DNA from: Asterias amurensis
Lineage: Eukaryota > Echinodermata > Asteroidea > Forcipulatida > Asteriidae
Direction of reading: 5' to 3'
Assembly (NCBI RefSeq): GCF_032118995.1
Contig: NC_092655.1
Coordinates: 11,399,917 to 11,463,916, forward strand
Length of the DNA stretch: 64,000 bases
Shown: positions 44,153 through 54,747 of the stretch, in pieces
Layout: each line of letters begins with the position of its first letter
How positions within the stretch are numbered: the first letter of the stretch is position 1
Translations under genes and position numbers: made by a program
The notes under the pieces: model-generated
Databases searched by the model: none
What the model saw: the letters and a program-made list of their open reading frames with translations, nothing else
Told to the model about the DNA's origin: nothing

Positions 44153-46375
44153 CCTTCTATGTTTCGGAGCGCGATTATTGCACCCCCCATTCCAAGTTTT
44201 CTGACTCGTTGTATAGTCCATGTAATCATCTCCTTTAAAAGAGGTTGGCTCTCAAAACCAAAGTATGCTTATAAAGACATTCAACAAATTAGCATGGTAT
44301 CGTACTTTTGGGCCCAATTTCTGCATGTACAAATGTTATGCTATTAAAATTTGGAACGTAAAGTATTAGTACAGTAGGTCTAATTTTGTTGGTGTTTAGA
44401 ATTCGTTTTATAAATACAGACCAAAAAGACTGTTCACCAAATCTATTTTAAAAATTTTGTTTCTTCCAAAACCTATTGATAAAATAATTGATCAGCTCCT
44501 GGACAATTTTTTGCACCATGACAAGTCTCTGATTGAGGCGTCTGTCTTGAAGTGAAGGTAGCTGGATTTCTTTCAGCATAGCAGTGGCAGGGCTGCGCGT
44601 CTCTGAGGCCTCGATTTTTCTGAATATTCGTAATAGTATAATGGGGGTCCTACACTGAGCAGCAGTATTCGACGTGGGGGCGAACTAGACTCGTGTAGGC
44701 TTGTGGACTGTTGAAAGTAGTTGGTTCGCACATAATCTTCTAGTTCGAAAACCATGTTGGCAGCTGTTGAGAGCCTTGTGTGATCCAGGTGACACAAGAT
44801 GCGACTGAAATGATAAAAAGTACTGGAGAGGAGTTGATAGTATAAAGCATTGTGAGAAACGGCTCCCTCTGATCTGCAGTGACTTGGGAGCAGAGTCGCG
44901 TCAGTCCATTGCACATGCTAAAATAAGCTGAGATCGTTAATTTTGCAAAAATGCAATTTTTTTTAAATTTTGGTTACCTGCATGGTGGGATTTGAAACGT
45001 TGCATGATGGAAATACGGTATGGAAAGGTTTGCTCCAGAGTTAAAACCAACGTTTCTTTTCAGAACCACTCAACTCATTATATAGTCAATACATGGTGTA
45101 AACCTTTTCCACATTATTGTCTGTGCTTAGCAAGTTGTTATGCTCACAGATTTTTGAAATTGGCTTATTTCACAAAGAGCTTCGATTGATCTTTTAAAAT
45201 GCAAACCAATTGTACTTGCTAAGCAAAGTGTGACGTCATAATGCGAATTACTATGGTAATACTGACAACAATGAATATGTTACTTTGTGAAATTAATTAC
45301 AGCCAACAACTCTTCAAAGGAGAATATTAACAATTAGGTATGCATAAGTTATTGTTATACAATTTGGTCCATTCTAGAGGACACCTTCTTCTGCGTTCTA
45401 CACATTTCATAATGGCTTCTCTCGTGAAAAAATGAACCTCTATTTTGGAAACGGCGGCGCTGTTTTAATGCACTTCATGCTATTAAGTTAGGAAAGACAA
45501 TAACTTTCAAGTTGAGAACTATTTACTTAAGTTTGTAATGAATCTACAGGGTACCTTGTTTATTTAAGGATAGTTCTATATGACCAATTCCAACCCTTGC
45601 GGTTTGTTGAACCGGCCGAACGGTGCCACCCTTATTTTGGTATTTTTCGGCTAAATTTAAGAAAGATTTAATTGCTAACAAACATGCTGTGAAGGGTTAG
45701 GAAATTAGGGAAGTTTAAGAGCAATTACGTTCCAATTTTATCATAATTTCACAAAACCACCAAGGGGTCTGTTAAGGATTTGCAAATCATGTCATTGTAA
45801 AGCATTAATGTTTGTTATTTACTTTTAAAGTTTATAATGTTGCGGACTGTTAAAACAAATTTGTGTTGAGGATTGTTCACAAGTAATGTATTGCGGATTG
45901 TTAAAACAAAGTGTTGAGGATTGTGTACAAATGTACTGCATTGTTTAAAAAATGTTTTGAGGATTGTTAGAAACAAAATGTTGCGGATCGTTAAAGGAAT
46001 TCCTGTAGATTTTTCTGATCAAGTTTATGTTTATGTGGTTTTAAAATGTACCATTTTCATCGTATTTCAGCATATTGCAACAAATGACAGTTGACCCAAA
46101 TAAGTTAGGCGACTAAGTGGCACCATGCAGCAGGCCTAGCCTATATACGTGTGGTTTCGGCTTGGTGAATGAAACTTGGAAATGGGTTTATGTCAAACAT
46201 AGTTAATTACTCTTTTCAGGTTTTCACAAGCAAGGCTCAATCATATAGAGCTGTTTGAAAAATGTTCTACTAGGCATACAGCATTTAATAAATGGCACAT
46301 GTTACTTGGTATGGTAACCTCATTCTGGTAAGCATTATTTTGTTGTGTTTAGCCACTTTGCGCATGCTGCGCAGG
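44153..46375. other. Right interior of the large transposon, no supported gene
   Basis: Contains a short family A fragment at about 44816-44880 (GAGAAACGGCTCCCTCTGA). A repeat at about 44985-45125 shows GTTGCATGATGGAAATACGG with an inverse-like AAACCTTTTCCACATTA. It resembles 19795-19870. A minus-strand frame at 44573-44914 has no recognised domain. Short iterations of TTGCGGATTGTTAAAACAAA lie at about 45840-46000. Confidence 0.4.
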
Positions 46376-46556
46376 ACCCAATTACATAGAGCTGCTTATA
46401 AAGCATAAAAATGTGTACTTAAGCACAGCAATATTGGGCATTCGCGATTGAGGTTACCAGCAAAAATGGCATGTCACGTGTACAATTTGTGTTTCCTGCT
46501 CATTTCTGCTAAGCAGGGACTTGTACGCAAACTGTTCTGCTTAAGCAGCTCTATTA
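46376..46556 (+). mobile_element. Family D MITE, fullest copy
   Basis: From GACCCAATTACATAGAGCTG, then GCTTATAAAGCATAAAAATG, then GAGGTTACCAGCAAAAATGG, then GCTCATTTCTGCTAAGCAGG, to CTTAAGCAGCTCTATTATTT. It is an imperfect palindrome about 180 bp long, nested in the large transposon. The outermost GGGCCCAATTTCAT end is degraded here and is better seen at 26930 and 30778. Confidence 0.65.
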
Positions 46557-46742
46557 TTTAGCAAGGTCATTAGCTCAACCCATCCTTTATAAATGGAGTA
46601 TAGTAATATTTAATAATTAATAGCATTTTTTATCTGAATAAAAAATGAAAAACAAATTACGCACAAAAACCAAGAATTGTAGCACATTTTACATTATTTG
46701 TGTACTGTGTAATTAATATTATTTACGATTTTTTTTTAGGCA

Positions 46743-46986
46743 ACCATAGGGTCAATATTGGGGCAAACATTAACATTGGGTCAATACCCGGGCCAACATT
46801 AAGCCAATATCGGGCCAACATCGGGCCAACATAAGGCCAACGTCGGGCCAGCATCGGCTACCAGCATTGGGCCAATAACGCGGCAATGAGCAAAACGGTA
46901 CTGGCCCAATGCCGGCAGCCAGCATTGGGTCATAATGGCAGCCAGCATTGGCCCAGTATTGGACCAATGCTGTTATGTTTGTTGGG
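46743..46986. repeat. Right subterminal array of the 10.6-kb transposon
   Basis: At least a dozen words of the type GGGCCAACATCGGGCCAAC, GCCAGCATTGGGCC and ACATTAAGCCAATATC are spaced about 14-20 bases apart. They run up to the terminal inverted repeat. They are the inverse-related counterpart of 36398-36612. Confidence 0.88.
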
Positions 46987-46988
46987 TT

Positions 46989-47148
46989 AATCATGCTGAG
47001 AATAAAGTTTCCTGTCGTTGGTTATGCTCAAACATTTATAAAATGATTGATTTTTGGTACTAATCACTAGTGCATTAATAATATTATGCCAACATTCAAA
47101 TGAGTCAAAGAAACATAATCCAACCTCGAAAGTTCAAAACAAAATTAT
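46989..47148 (+). mobile_element. Element C, copy 2, continuation after the large insertion
   Basis: AATCATGCTGAGAATAAAGT … GTTGGTTATGCTCAAACATT … TTCAAAACAAAATTA continues element C from 36397. It then stops at the junction with an inverted copy of the element's own right end. Confidence 0.85.
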
Positions 47149-47520
47149 CCTGGTGTCATGTGTTTTCAGTAGGATAACAGGAAAATTGTTCACAATCAAA
47201 AACTAAATATTTTTTTTTTCAAATCATCTATCCAATTTTCACTTTTAACTTAAATTAACTTAAATTTTTAAAGTTTTGGTTTTACGTTGCGAGAGACAGT
47301 CCGCCATTAACAGTGCCTATGCATGCACGACATTGGAGCAACGTCATATGTTTTCACACCTTTCATTGGTTGGTATTTTGTTTAATATTCAGAAGCTAGT
47401 ATGGCGTGCAAAGTAAATCAAAAATATTATTCAATTACTACTTAACAAATTTAATTACATTTTTGTCCTAAGGCATTATGGCTACTTTATTAGAATCCAG
47501 AGACGATAGCCTCATATACT
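47149..47520 (-). mobile_element. Inverted right end of element C
   Basis: Reverse complement of 35040-35423: ATCCTGGTGTCATGTGTTTT at the start (the element's right terminus), then the TTTTACGTTGCGAGAGACAG and GAAGCTAGTATGGCGTGCAA landmarks. Copy 2 therefore has its right end inverted and its middle (equivalent to 34724-35040) missing. Confidence 0.85.
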
Positions 47521-50149
47521 TTGTCATAGTTCTACTAAAGTATCGTAGGTCCTTTTTTCGAGGTGTCCCTAAAATCGTGGCAAATCTTTTACCATTTTGT
47601 GCACGATGTAAACAGTCCCTAGATTAAAAATTGTGTGGTTTTATTTGCCAAGCAAAGAGTTTCCTCTCCCTTGACCAAAACTTAGAAACACGTAAGGCTC
47701 CACTGGTCATTTGCACTATTTCTTTGAATTGGGAAAAAAATAATGATGCGATATATCAACCGATGCCCTAATTATCTTCATTTGTTTATATTTAGTATGC
47801 AAACATTAATTAAAACTTGATTGTTGATGGACATTGATATTTTCACACCACACACTGATCTTCAATGACTTCAACTGTTCCCATTTGTTTTGAGTTTTTC
47901 CTGTTTTCAAGGCAAACGAGAAATAATGGTTTCCCGGTGAAGCCATACGTAAAAGAAATATCTGCAGTGACTGCAAGTGTTCTGTGAGACTCTGTATATG
48001 ACTCTATAGCCAGCAGTTGTCTTCATTTTATTCACAATTTTTTTTATTTGTTATGACATTTTAAAAATTACCATGGTAAAGTGCAAAAAATAAAAAAATA
48101 AAAATAAGTGTGAATAATTATTGGCTTTTAAATATGATTTTTATTTACTTTTAATTTAAAAAAAATTCCCCTAAATATTTATAATAAAGCGTAAAAATAA
48201 AAACTGATAATTGAAACACCAAGCTGATGTTTAAATTTTAATATTTATAATAATATTGATACGAGGATTAAAAAAGAAATCTCAAAAAATATTAGAAAAT
48301 AATATAAGGCACATGGCTTCTTTAAGCCTCTGTATTATTTTCCCAGAATGCTCAGCAGAATGTTCAGTCACATGATTTGATCATCGTGAATTGTCATGTG
48401 TTTGTGCACGGAAAGTGTGGTTTTACATTGCCCTCATTGTAATGATTTTGCTGCCAATATTTTTAATAATTGCCTCCATTAAGTATTGTGTGTGGCTTGG
48501 TTTTATAAGAATTTTAAAAGTTTTAAATGTGCATTGCACAACACAACAAAGTGAATACTTTTCTCATGAACAACATTTTATAACATTTTTGTTTCTCCAG
48601 GTTATGCTGAGGATTTAAAGTAATACTTGTGGTTGTGCTGCTCATTGCACTTTCCTTCACATTAGCGCTTAACAGTTAGTTACATCCAATGGATTCTGAG
48701 TAAGTTATTTGGTGCTGTATTAACTTTTAAGAGCTCCCTTACAGTGATAGCAGCTATGCTTTGTATAGCATTTAAGCATAAATATAAAATAAATATCAGG
48801 CAATGTTCTGGATCCCCAGTTCTGTTTTTAACTGCAGGGCATTCTCGACTTATTTTGTTAGCTTCTCCTGTAAAGCACTTAATACGAGGCCCGCAGAATG
48901 CTTTTTATTGGTTTTGATGTACTGCTGCGCAATCTGGATTAATCTAAAGGGTTTTATCATTGAGGCCTATGCATACATTTTTGTTATTTTATTTTGAAGT
49001 AAAAAAAATCATTACCGTTTTTTGTTATTTTGCGTTGGCGTATTGGCTGCAATTTTGCTGTAAAGTTGATACAGTGTGGTAATCACACCTTCTCATATTT
49101 TGATATTTTTAAGTTCAAATGAAACGTCACTTGTCGTTACTCAAACAATAAATTTAAAAATGGTAAAAAGAAACAAACTGGTCACCAGGCCTTTGCCCAA
49201 ACCATGGCGAGAGGTGTGTATCGCCAACATAGAACTAAAAGTCACTAATTACACAGTGTTATTCTTCGTTTGCCTTTCATCGAAGAGTACTGGTATTCAT
49301 GCTCAGAACTGTCCGTTATTCTGTGGATTATTGTAGCTAAGCAAAGTCACCCAATGTTAGGATTGATTTTAAAGCGGTTGGGTAAAATGAGGAGAGTGGG
49401 GATAAAGGGAAAGATGGGGTAAATACATGTTAGCGGCAGGTCACTGTTGTGAATAAAGAAGGAGTTGATTGGTACAGAAAGTTGATCCTTATGCTGCCTT
49501 CATGGTCATACTGTGGATTGTTGCTTGGCTGATTTGGGCAGTATGACTTTATAAGGATTTATAATTTTTAACAATGTTTGAGATTGCGGAGTGGATTCTC
49601 TGGTCAAAAGATTACACATTGATACATCAAAGGACACATAGAGCCTAATTTTGGCGAGATAAAAAAAAAGAAAAAAAAGAGAGATTCCTGATTTCAAAAT
49701 TCATTGAACCATGGGTCGTTAAACGCATGAGAGATATAAACCTATGAGGTTACGGGAGACGATAGCCGGATGAAACCGAAATATTTCTAGGAGTACCTTT
49801 TTCGCTGGCCATTTTTGTGCTGTAGTAAATTTCTCTGTAGTGCATCTGACCAGGAGGTAGACATTTCTACCTCCATGATCTGACTTTGTGTTTACGGAGG
49901 TATTGGTCTGCGTTCAGACCACCACGTATTTAACAGAACTTTGTCACATCCTGCACTCTCTGTAACCGCAAAACCACAACAAACATTTACCGCCAATACG
50001 ATCGCGCGCGCGTTTCCACGCATTTTTCATGTTATAGTCCACATAGGGCCTACTGATAATGAATAAAAGTTTTCCGTTTTACGGCAGCATTTTATGCAGC
50101 CTTAAACGATTTATATATAAGGCCTATAAGAATATTACTTATCTCTGAT
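47521..50149. other. AT-rich intergenic region, no supported gene
   Basis: Long AT-rich stretch (extremely so at about 48040-48310). Open frames here (e.g. 48391-48618, 49076-49336) are short, hydrophobic or featureless and lack splice support. A CGCGCGCG cluster lies at about 50004. Confidence 0.45.
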
Positions 50150-50221
50150 TTCATATGGGGGGGGGGGGCAAGAGGGGGGGGGGCGCCGGCCCCCCCTGCC
50201 CCCCCTCTGGTTACGCCACTG
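50150..50221 (-). mobile_element. End of a TE with CAGTGGCGTAACC terminus and GC-rich runs
   Basis: Read on the minus strand it is CAGTGGCGTAACCAGAGGGG, followed by alternating G- and C-runs. The CAGTGGCGTAAC end is a terminus I associate with DNA transposons of many invertebrates. Only this end is present; the family B MITE begins right after it. Confidence 0.4.
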
Positions 50222-50516
50222 GTTGTAAAAGTAGAATACAATGATCCACTCAAACATGCCTCAAAATTGCGTGGTTTTCCTTTTACCTCGTCGCCTAACA
50301 TGTCGGCCATTTATGGGGGTCAAAATTTTGACTCCCATAAATGGCCGACCGTGTTAGTTCGCACAGTAGAAGGAAAACCACGCAAATTCGAGGCAAACTT
50401 GTGTGGATCATTGTATTCTACTTTTAAAACATCTTTCCAACCATATGCATTATATAAAAACCGCTTACAAACGCTTTTGTTTTGACCAACTCGTCCGATC
50501 CAAGGCAACGTGTTCC
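50222..50516 (+). mobile_element. Family B palindromic MITE, left end truncated
   Basis: GTAAAAGTAGAATACAATGA … the near-perfect centre GGTCAAAATTTTGACTCCCA with its mirror GGCCATTTATGG/CCATAAATGGCC … CGATCCAAGGCAACGTGTTC. It is the same order as 57723-58104 but lacks the first ~80 bases. Confidence 0.85.
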
Positions 50517-50525
50517 TTTAACAAT

Positions 50526-51069
50526 TTGAAAAGAATACCACCACGACGCGCGGTAGTTCGGGGGTGGAGTGCCTAAAGGGGGAGATTTCAGCATATTTTA
50601 AGAGGCTGTACCTCTGAAACGATATGGAGTATGGATTTAATTTTTGGTTTGTGTTCATTTTAGCCATAGTGGAACAGTTAGACAAAGTTTCATGTAAATC
50701 TGAGGTAATTTGACAACTGGTTAATTTCAACCCATAGGTTTGTACACTAAATATTTGGGGGAGGGGGTGTCTGGCAGGCCTAATGCAGCAGAAAATTTGT
50801 CTGGCGGTTGATATTTTTTACTAAGCATGATGTTAATGACCATTTCCACTTGATTTCATGTGGTATACCTAGAATGTTTGATTCAGCCCATTATTTTGCC
50901 TCTTTGTTGGGGGTCCACGTGCTACACACAGCGGGGGGTCCCCGGCAGACATCCATATCTGACTATGTCAGGTTATCCACTAAATGTTCCTTTACTCAAA
51001 TATTGGTACCTCGTTCCTTTAACCAAAGTGCTCTGGGCTGCCGCTCTATTACTAACGCTTTTCAAAGAC
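50526..51069 (+). repeat. 540-bp dispersed duplicate, copy 2
   Basis: Partner of 33834-34376 in the same orientation, with scattered substitutions and small indels. In both places family B sequence adjoins, suggesting the two repeats were moved or duplicated together. Confidence 0.9.
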
Positions 51070-51109
51070 ATACTCGAACGATCCAAGGCAATGTTCCTTT
51101 AATAGCTTC

Positions 51110-51540
51110 CCTGGGTCATGGAGGATGCCTGGGTCGATCACGGTGTGTCGCGTTTTTTTACATGACGAACGTGTGCAGATAATTACCCACGTTTGTCCTG
51201 GGAAATAAAAAACGCCATACACCGGGGTAGACCCAGGGGAGCTAAACGAACGCACCCATATAACGCAAAAAAATGCAAAACCGGCGAGTAGTTTGACCTC
51301 TGACCTCGGTCATTTCACACAGAGGGTGCATTCGACTAGATTCCCTTGGTCGACCCCGATGTGGCGTATTTTTTTTCCAGGTGGAGCGTGGGTTAACATT
51401 TGCACACGTTCGTACTGGAACACAAAATAGGCGACTTTTCTGGGACGAACGTGGGGTAATTGTGTGCCCACGTACGTTCGTCCAGGCAAAAATAAAATAC
51501 GCCACATCATAAAAATATGATAAAATCAGTAATGCTACAT
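51110..51540. repeat. CGTTCGT-rich palindromic repeat block
   Basis: Several inverse-related phrases: GACGAACGTG at 51163 and 51453, CACGTTCGT-type words at about 51405 and 51470, TGGCGTATTTTTTTTCCAGG with AAAATAAAATACGCCACATC, and GGGGTAGACCCAGGGGAGCT. The phrase AGCTAAACGAACGCACCC recurs at 55719-55737 and, reversed, at 59600-59625. It is probably several overlapping fold-back fragments. Confidence 0.55.
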
Positions 51541-51544
51541 GAAC

Positions 51545-51665
51545 GCTTTGTTAATGAGGAGTCGAAATCGGGGAGCCATCAGTTCGCGCGAGAGCAGTGA
51601 TTAGTCCTAGCAGTGATCTCACGAGAGCACTATCTTAGCACGTGGGCCGATTTAACGACTTGTCC
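51545..51665 (+). mobile_element. MULE-like fold-back, right half only
   Basis: CTTTGTTAATGAGGAGTCGA … GAGCCATCAGTTCGCGCGAG … GATTTAACGACTTGTCCACA matches the right half of the element at 35640-35869. It carries an extra TTAGTCCTAGCAGTGAT tandem slip. Confidence 0.75.
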
Positions 51666-51673
51666 ACAAGTCT

Positions 51674-52337
51674 ACAAATCGACCCGCGGCGTTGATGAAA
51701 TCTTAAACTGTACGCACAGCAGTGAATTTTCAAAAATCTGAAATAAATATAATGGAGGTATAAACAATTATGATAAAATCAGTAATGCTACATGAATGCT
51801 TTGTTTAGGTACTGACAGTCTTTGATTGGCTTCGTTTGAACAATAACGTGTTGATAAACCATTTTACAAATCGACCCGTGGCGTTGATGAAATCGTAAAC
51901 TATACGCAAAGCAGTGTTGTACACATGCACAGTTTGCAGCAAAGGGACTCTTACGGTCTTTAATTTTCAAAATCTGAAATAAATATAACGGAGCTTTATA
52001 AAATTATGATAAAATCAGTAATGCTACATGATTGCTTTGTTTAGGTAAAATAGTCTTTGATTGGTCTAATTTGAATGATACCGTATTGATAAACCGTTTT
52101 ACAAATCGACCCGTGGCGTTGATGAAATCATAAACTGTACGCACAGCAGTGTTATACACACGCACATTATGCTGCAAAGGGACTCGTGGTGAGTAATTTT
52201 CAAAAATAAGAAATAAATCTAATGGAGCATTATAAAAAATATGATAAAATCAGTAATGCTACATGAATGCTTTGTTTAGGTAATGACAGTCTTCGAATTG
52301 GCTTCGTTTGAACAATAAATGTGTTGATAAACTGTTT
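51674..52337 (+). repeat. ~190-235-bp tandem repeat, left block
   Basis: ACAAATCGACCCGTGGCGTT recurs at about 51674, 51866 and 52101. Each is followed by GTTGATGAAATC, then TGATAAAATCAGTAATGCTA and CATGAATGCTTTGTTTAGG. The array is interrupted at 52338 and resumes at 55199-55450 with two more copies. Confidence 0.88.
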
Positions 52338-52369
52338 ACTATGAGGGGCCGTTTATGACTTAATGAGCA

Positions 52370-52600
52370 AACCCATATATATAAGAGCAAAGTTATATAT
52401 AATAAGAGCAAACCCATATATATAAGAGCAAAACCATATATATAGGAGCAAAACTATATATAAAGGAGCAAAACCATATATATATAGGAGCAAACCCAAA
52501 TATATAGGAGCAAACCAGCAAAACCATATATATAAGAGCAAAACCATATATGTAAGAGCAAAACCATATATATATAGGAGCAAACAATTTATATACAAGA
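52370..52600. repeat. AT-rich subterminal array, GGAGCAAAACCATATATATA units
   Basis: About ten ~20-bp units. The mirror array at 54945-55185 has the same word in inverse form (TATATATATGGTTTTGCTCC). Apparent Tyr/Phe-rich proteins on the minus strand here, and on the plus strand of the mirror, are translations of this repeat and are not genes. Confidence 0.93.
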
Positions 52601-53027
52601 CCACCGAAAATATATATAAAGATCAACGGCAAATATATAATCGATGCACAAATAAATATAAAGGATCAAAAACTCAAATATAAAAGACAAACACAAATAT
52701 ATTTAACATCGCCCTATATATTGGACGTAGTTTCATATATATAAGACATGTGCACCCATATATATAAGACATAAAGTCTCATACAAAGGACGTCAACAGC
52801 TGACCAAGGTTAAAATCGGGAACGAAAATCACCGAGCCGTAAATTCAGCCTTTGTCTGGCACTTGGTAATCATTGCGCACGTTTCGCTGGGAATGTGAAA
52901 GGGAGAGGGGGACCGACACGTCGCGACGGCGTGACTTTAATTGTAATTAATTTGTTTAATATAATTGAATGAGATTTTTGATTGATTTTGCACGATATAC
53001 TAGCTTCTGAATATTCAATAAAATACC

Positions 53028-53182
53028 TGTTGATCCTGGCCATCACATTAGGGTTGTTTTTATAATTTCCTGTGCCCTTACTGTTTTTCTTGCTTTACTT
53101 TTGTACACGAACATTATCTATTTGACATACTGTCTGCTTGTATTTGTAATTGTTTAATGGCCAAATAAAGAATAAGAATAAG
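53028..53182 (+). mobile_element. Short retroelement tail inserted in element C sequence
   Basis: Element C reads AAATACCAACCAATGAAAG at 35184 and 47370 (inverse). Here ~155 bases are inserted between AAATACC and AACCAATGAAAG. The insert starts TGTTGATCCTGG and ends with an AATAAAGAATAAGAATAAG tail, typical of a 3' end of a CR1/L2-type retrotransposon. Confidence 0.7.
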
Positions 53183-53726
53183 AACCAATGAAAGTACTGA
53201 AAACATATGACGTCGCCCCAATGTCGTCCATACATTAGCAAAGTAAATGGCGGACTATCTCTCGTCTTCTTTCTTTAAAGTGCTGCATCAGAAAATTTGA
53301 AGATTACCTCACAGCGTAAAACCAAAACTTTTAATATTTCGAACACACGATGTAAAAAGGTTGGAAAGTTGATTTATAGTTTTTGATTGTGAACAATTTT
53401 CCTGTTATCCTAATTTGTTTTTACACTATAGTATCATGGAGATAGTATTGAAGAGAGGAATCGCTGTCGGTGTACGTGCAGCATACACACTGATCAGATC
53501 GGATCGGCTCCCCCATTTCCAGCTAGCCCGGCCCGGGTGCTAGCTATAGCGTCGGTCGTCAGTCACGCCGTCGCGTCCCCCTCTCCCTTTCCCATTCCCA
53601 GCGAAACGTGCGCAATGATTACCAAGTGTCAGACAAAGGCTGAATTTACGGCTCGATGATTTTCGTTCCGATTTTAACCTTTGACGGCTGTTGGCGTCCT
53701 TTGTATGAGACTTTATGTCTTATATA

Positions 53727-54747
53727 GAGGGTGTCTCAAAAAAAAGGTAATCCTACTTTAAAGGGTTTTTATGGCCAGACTATTATGTTTACCAGCAGAA
53801 AGCATGGCATCATCTTAAAGCTGAAACCTTGTGCTTTCCAATGATACATTTGGTTACATTCAAGGGTCATGCATCAGCGAGCACCATTGTCTTGAATTTG
53901 TGGTGCATAAATGCAGTTGGTTCACTTTTGAACCCATGTCATTTTGGCCTTCAGACAGAGTGTAAACCTCGGGTTGTCACAAATGGTTCAGCTAATAACA
54001 GCAGAGTGGTCAAGAAAAGGTATGAAACCAGAAGTTTGCTGGGATCTCTCTCACACCGCTCAAGAAGCCACTCACAGAAAGTATGTCTTCTTGCAAAATC
54101 AGGAAGCAGAAGTTCATGACGGATGTGAAGATGTGGAACAGATGGAAGTGAAGGTCCAGATGAGTGATCCGATTAAAAGTGGTGCGGTTCAGTCCAACAC
54201 CATTCCGTCTTGCACTTGTCTCCCGTGGGTGGTCAATCAGTTGCTGTCATAGGATAGCGATGTTTTCCTGAGATCTCGCTGTCCTTGGCCTTCCTAAACC
54301 TCCTTTGTTGCGATTGAGGCTGGTTCCTGATGTGCTTCACACTTTCTCACATTGGCCCAGATTGTTTCTTTGCTGGTGGTTATCGATCTGGGAATGCTTC
54401 TCCAAATGCATCCTGTGTAGCCTGCAAAAAGTTCTGGTTTCATACCATTTCTTGACCACAAATATTCTCTGTTCTGCCGTTAGCTGAACCATTGTGACAA
54501 CCTGAGGTTTACACACTGTCTGAAGGCCAGAATGACAAGGGTTTAAAAGTGAACCAACTGCATTTTTGCACCACATTTTCAAGACAATGGTGCTCGCTGA
54601 TGCATGACCCTGGAATGTAACCAAATGTATCATTGGAAAGCACAAAGTTTCAGCTTTAGGATGATGCCATACTTTTTGCTGGTAAACATAATAGTCTGGC
54701 CATAAAAACCCTTTAGAGTAGGATTACCTTTTTTTTGAGACACCCTG
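53727..54747 (-). mobile_element. Mariner-like deletion derivative with long inverted ends
   Basis: A 1,021-bp element ending GAGGGTGTCTC / GAGACACCCTG, flanked by TA (53725-53726, 54748-54749). The mirror arm of the surrounding fold-back (about 52760, CCCATATATATAAGACATAA) supplies the exact empty site with a single TA. The minus-strand transposase start is MVQLTAEQRIFVVKKWYETR (from 54492), followed after shifts by NRNKGGLGRPRTARSQENIA and SARRNGVGLNRTTFNRI. These are helix-turn-helix and linker-type sequences of mariner-like transposases. The catalytic domain is absent. The left ~350 bases are an inverted copy of the right end that includes the transposase start codon region (53970-54080), so the element is a 5'-end inverted duplication. 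Confidence 0.88.

Larger units (their letters stand above)
36398..46986 (+). mobile_element. 10.6-kb CACTA-like DNA transposon with two genes
   Basis: Terminal inverted repeats CCCAGCAAACATAACAGC (36398) and, inverted, CCCAACAAACATAACAGC (46986), with similarity continuing for over 30 bases. TT flanks both ends (36396-36397, 46987-46988). The target, element C, continues collinearly across the two flanks, independently confirming the boundaries. Subterminal arrays of TTGGCCCAATGCTGGC-like words occupy both ends. Cargo in plus orientation: a frameshifted tnp2-like transposase (37313-39319), a nested RT fragment (39375-40440) and a seven-exon DUF4806 gene (41083-44152). Large size, subterminal repeats, a tnp2-like protein and a short target duplication suggest CACTA/EnSpm (CMC) affinity. 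The terminal CCC instead of CAC(T) is atypical. Confidence 0.8.

Noticed and set aside
48391-48618. 75-codon hydrophobic plus-strand frame
   Set aside because: It lies in an extremely AT-rich region with no splice or domain evidence.
52353-52632. Tyr/Phe-rich membrane-like proteins (also 54814-55197)
   Set aside because: They are translations of the ATATATA-rich 20-bp subterminal repeats of the fold-back element, present on opposite strands of mirror arms.
53829-54119. 96-codon plus-strand frame and its near-twin on the minus strand at 54337-54645
   Set aside because: They are the same sequence in the two inverted arms of the mariner derivative. Only the minus-strand transposase frame from 54492 is meaningful.
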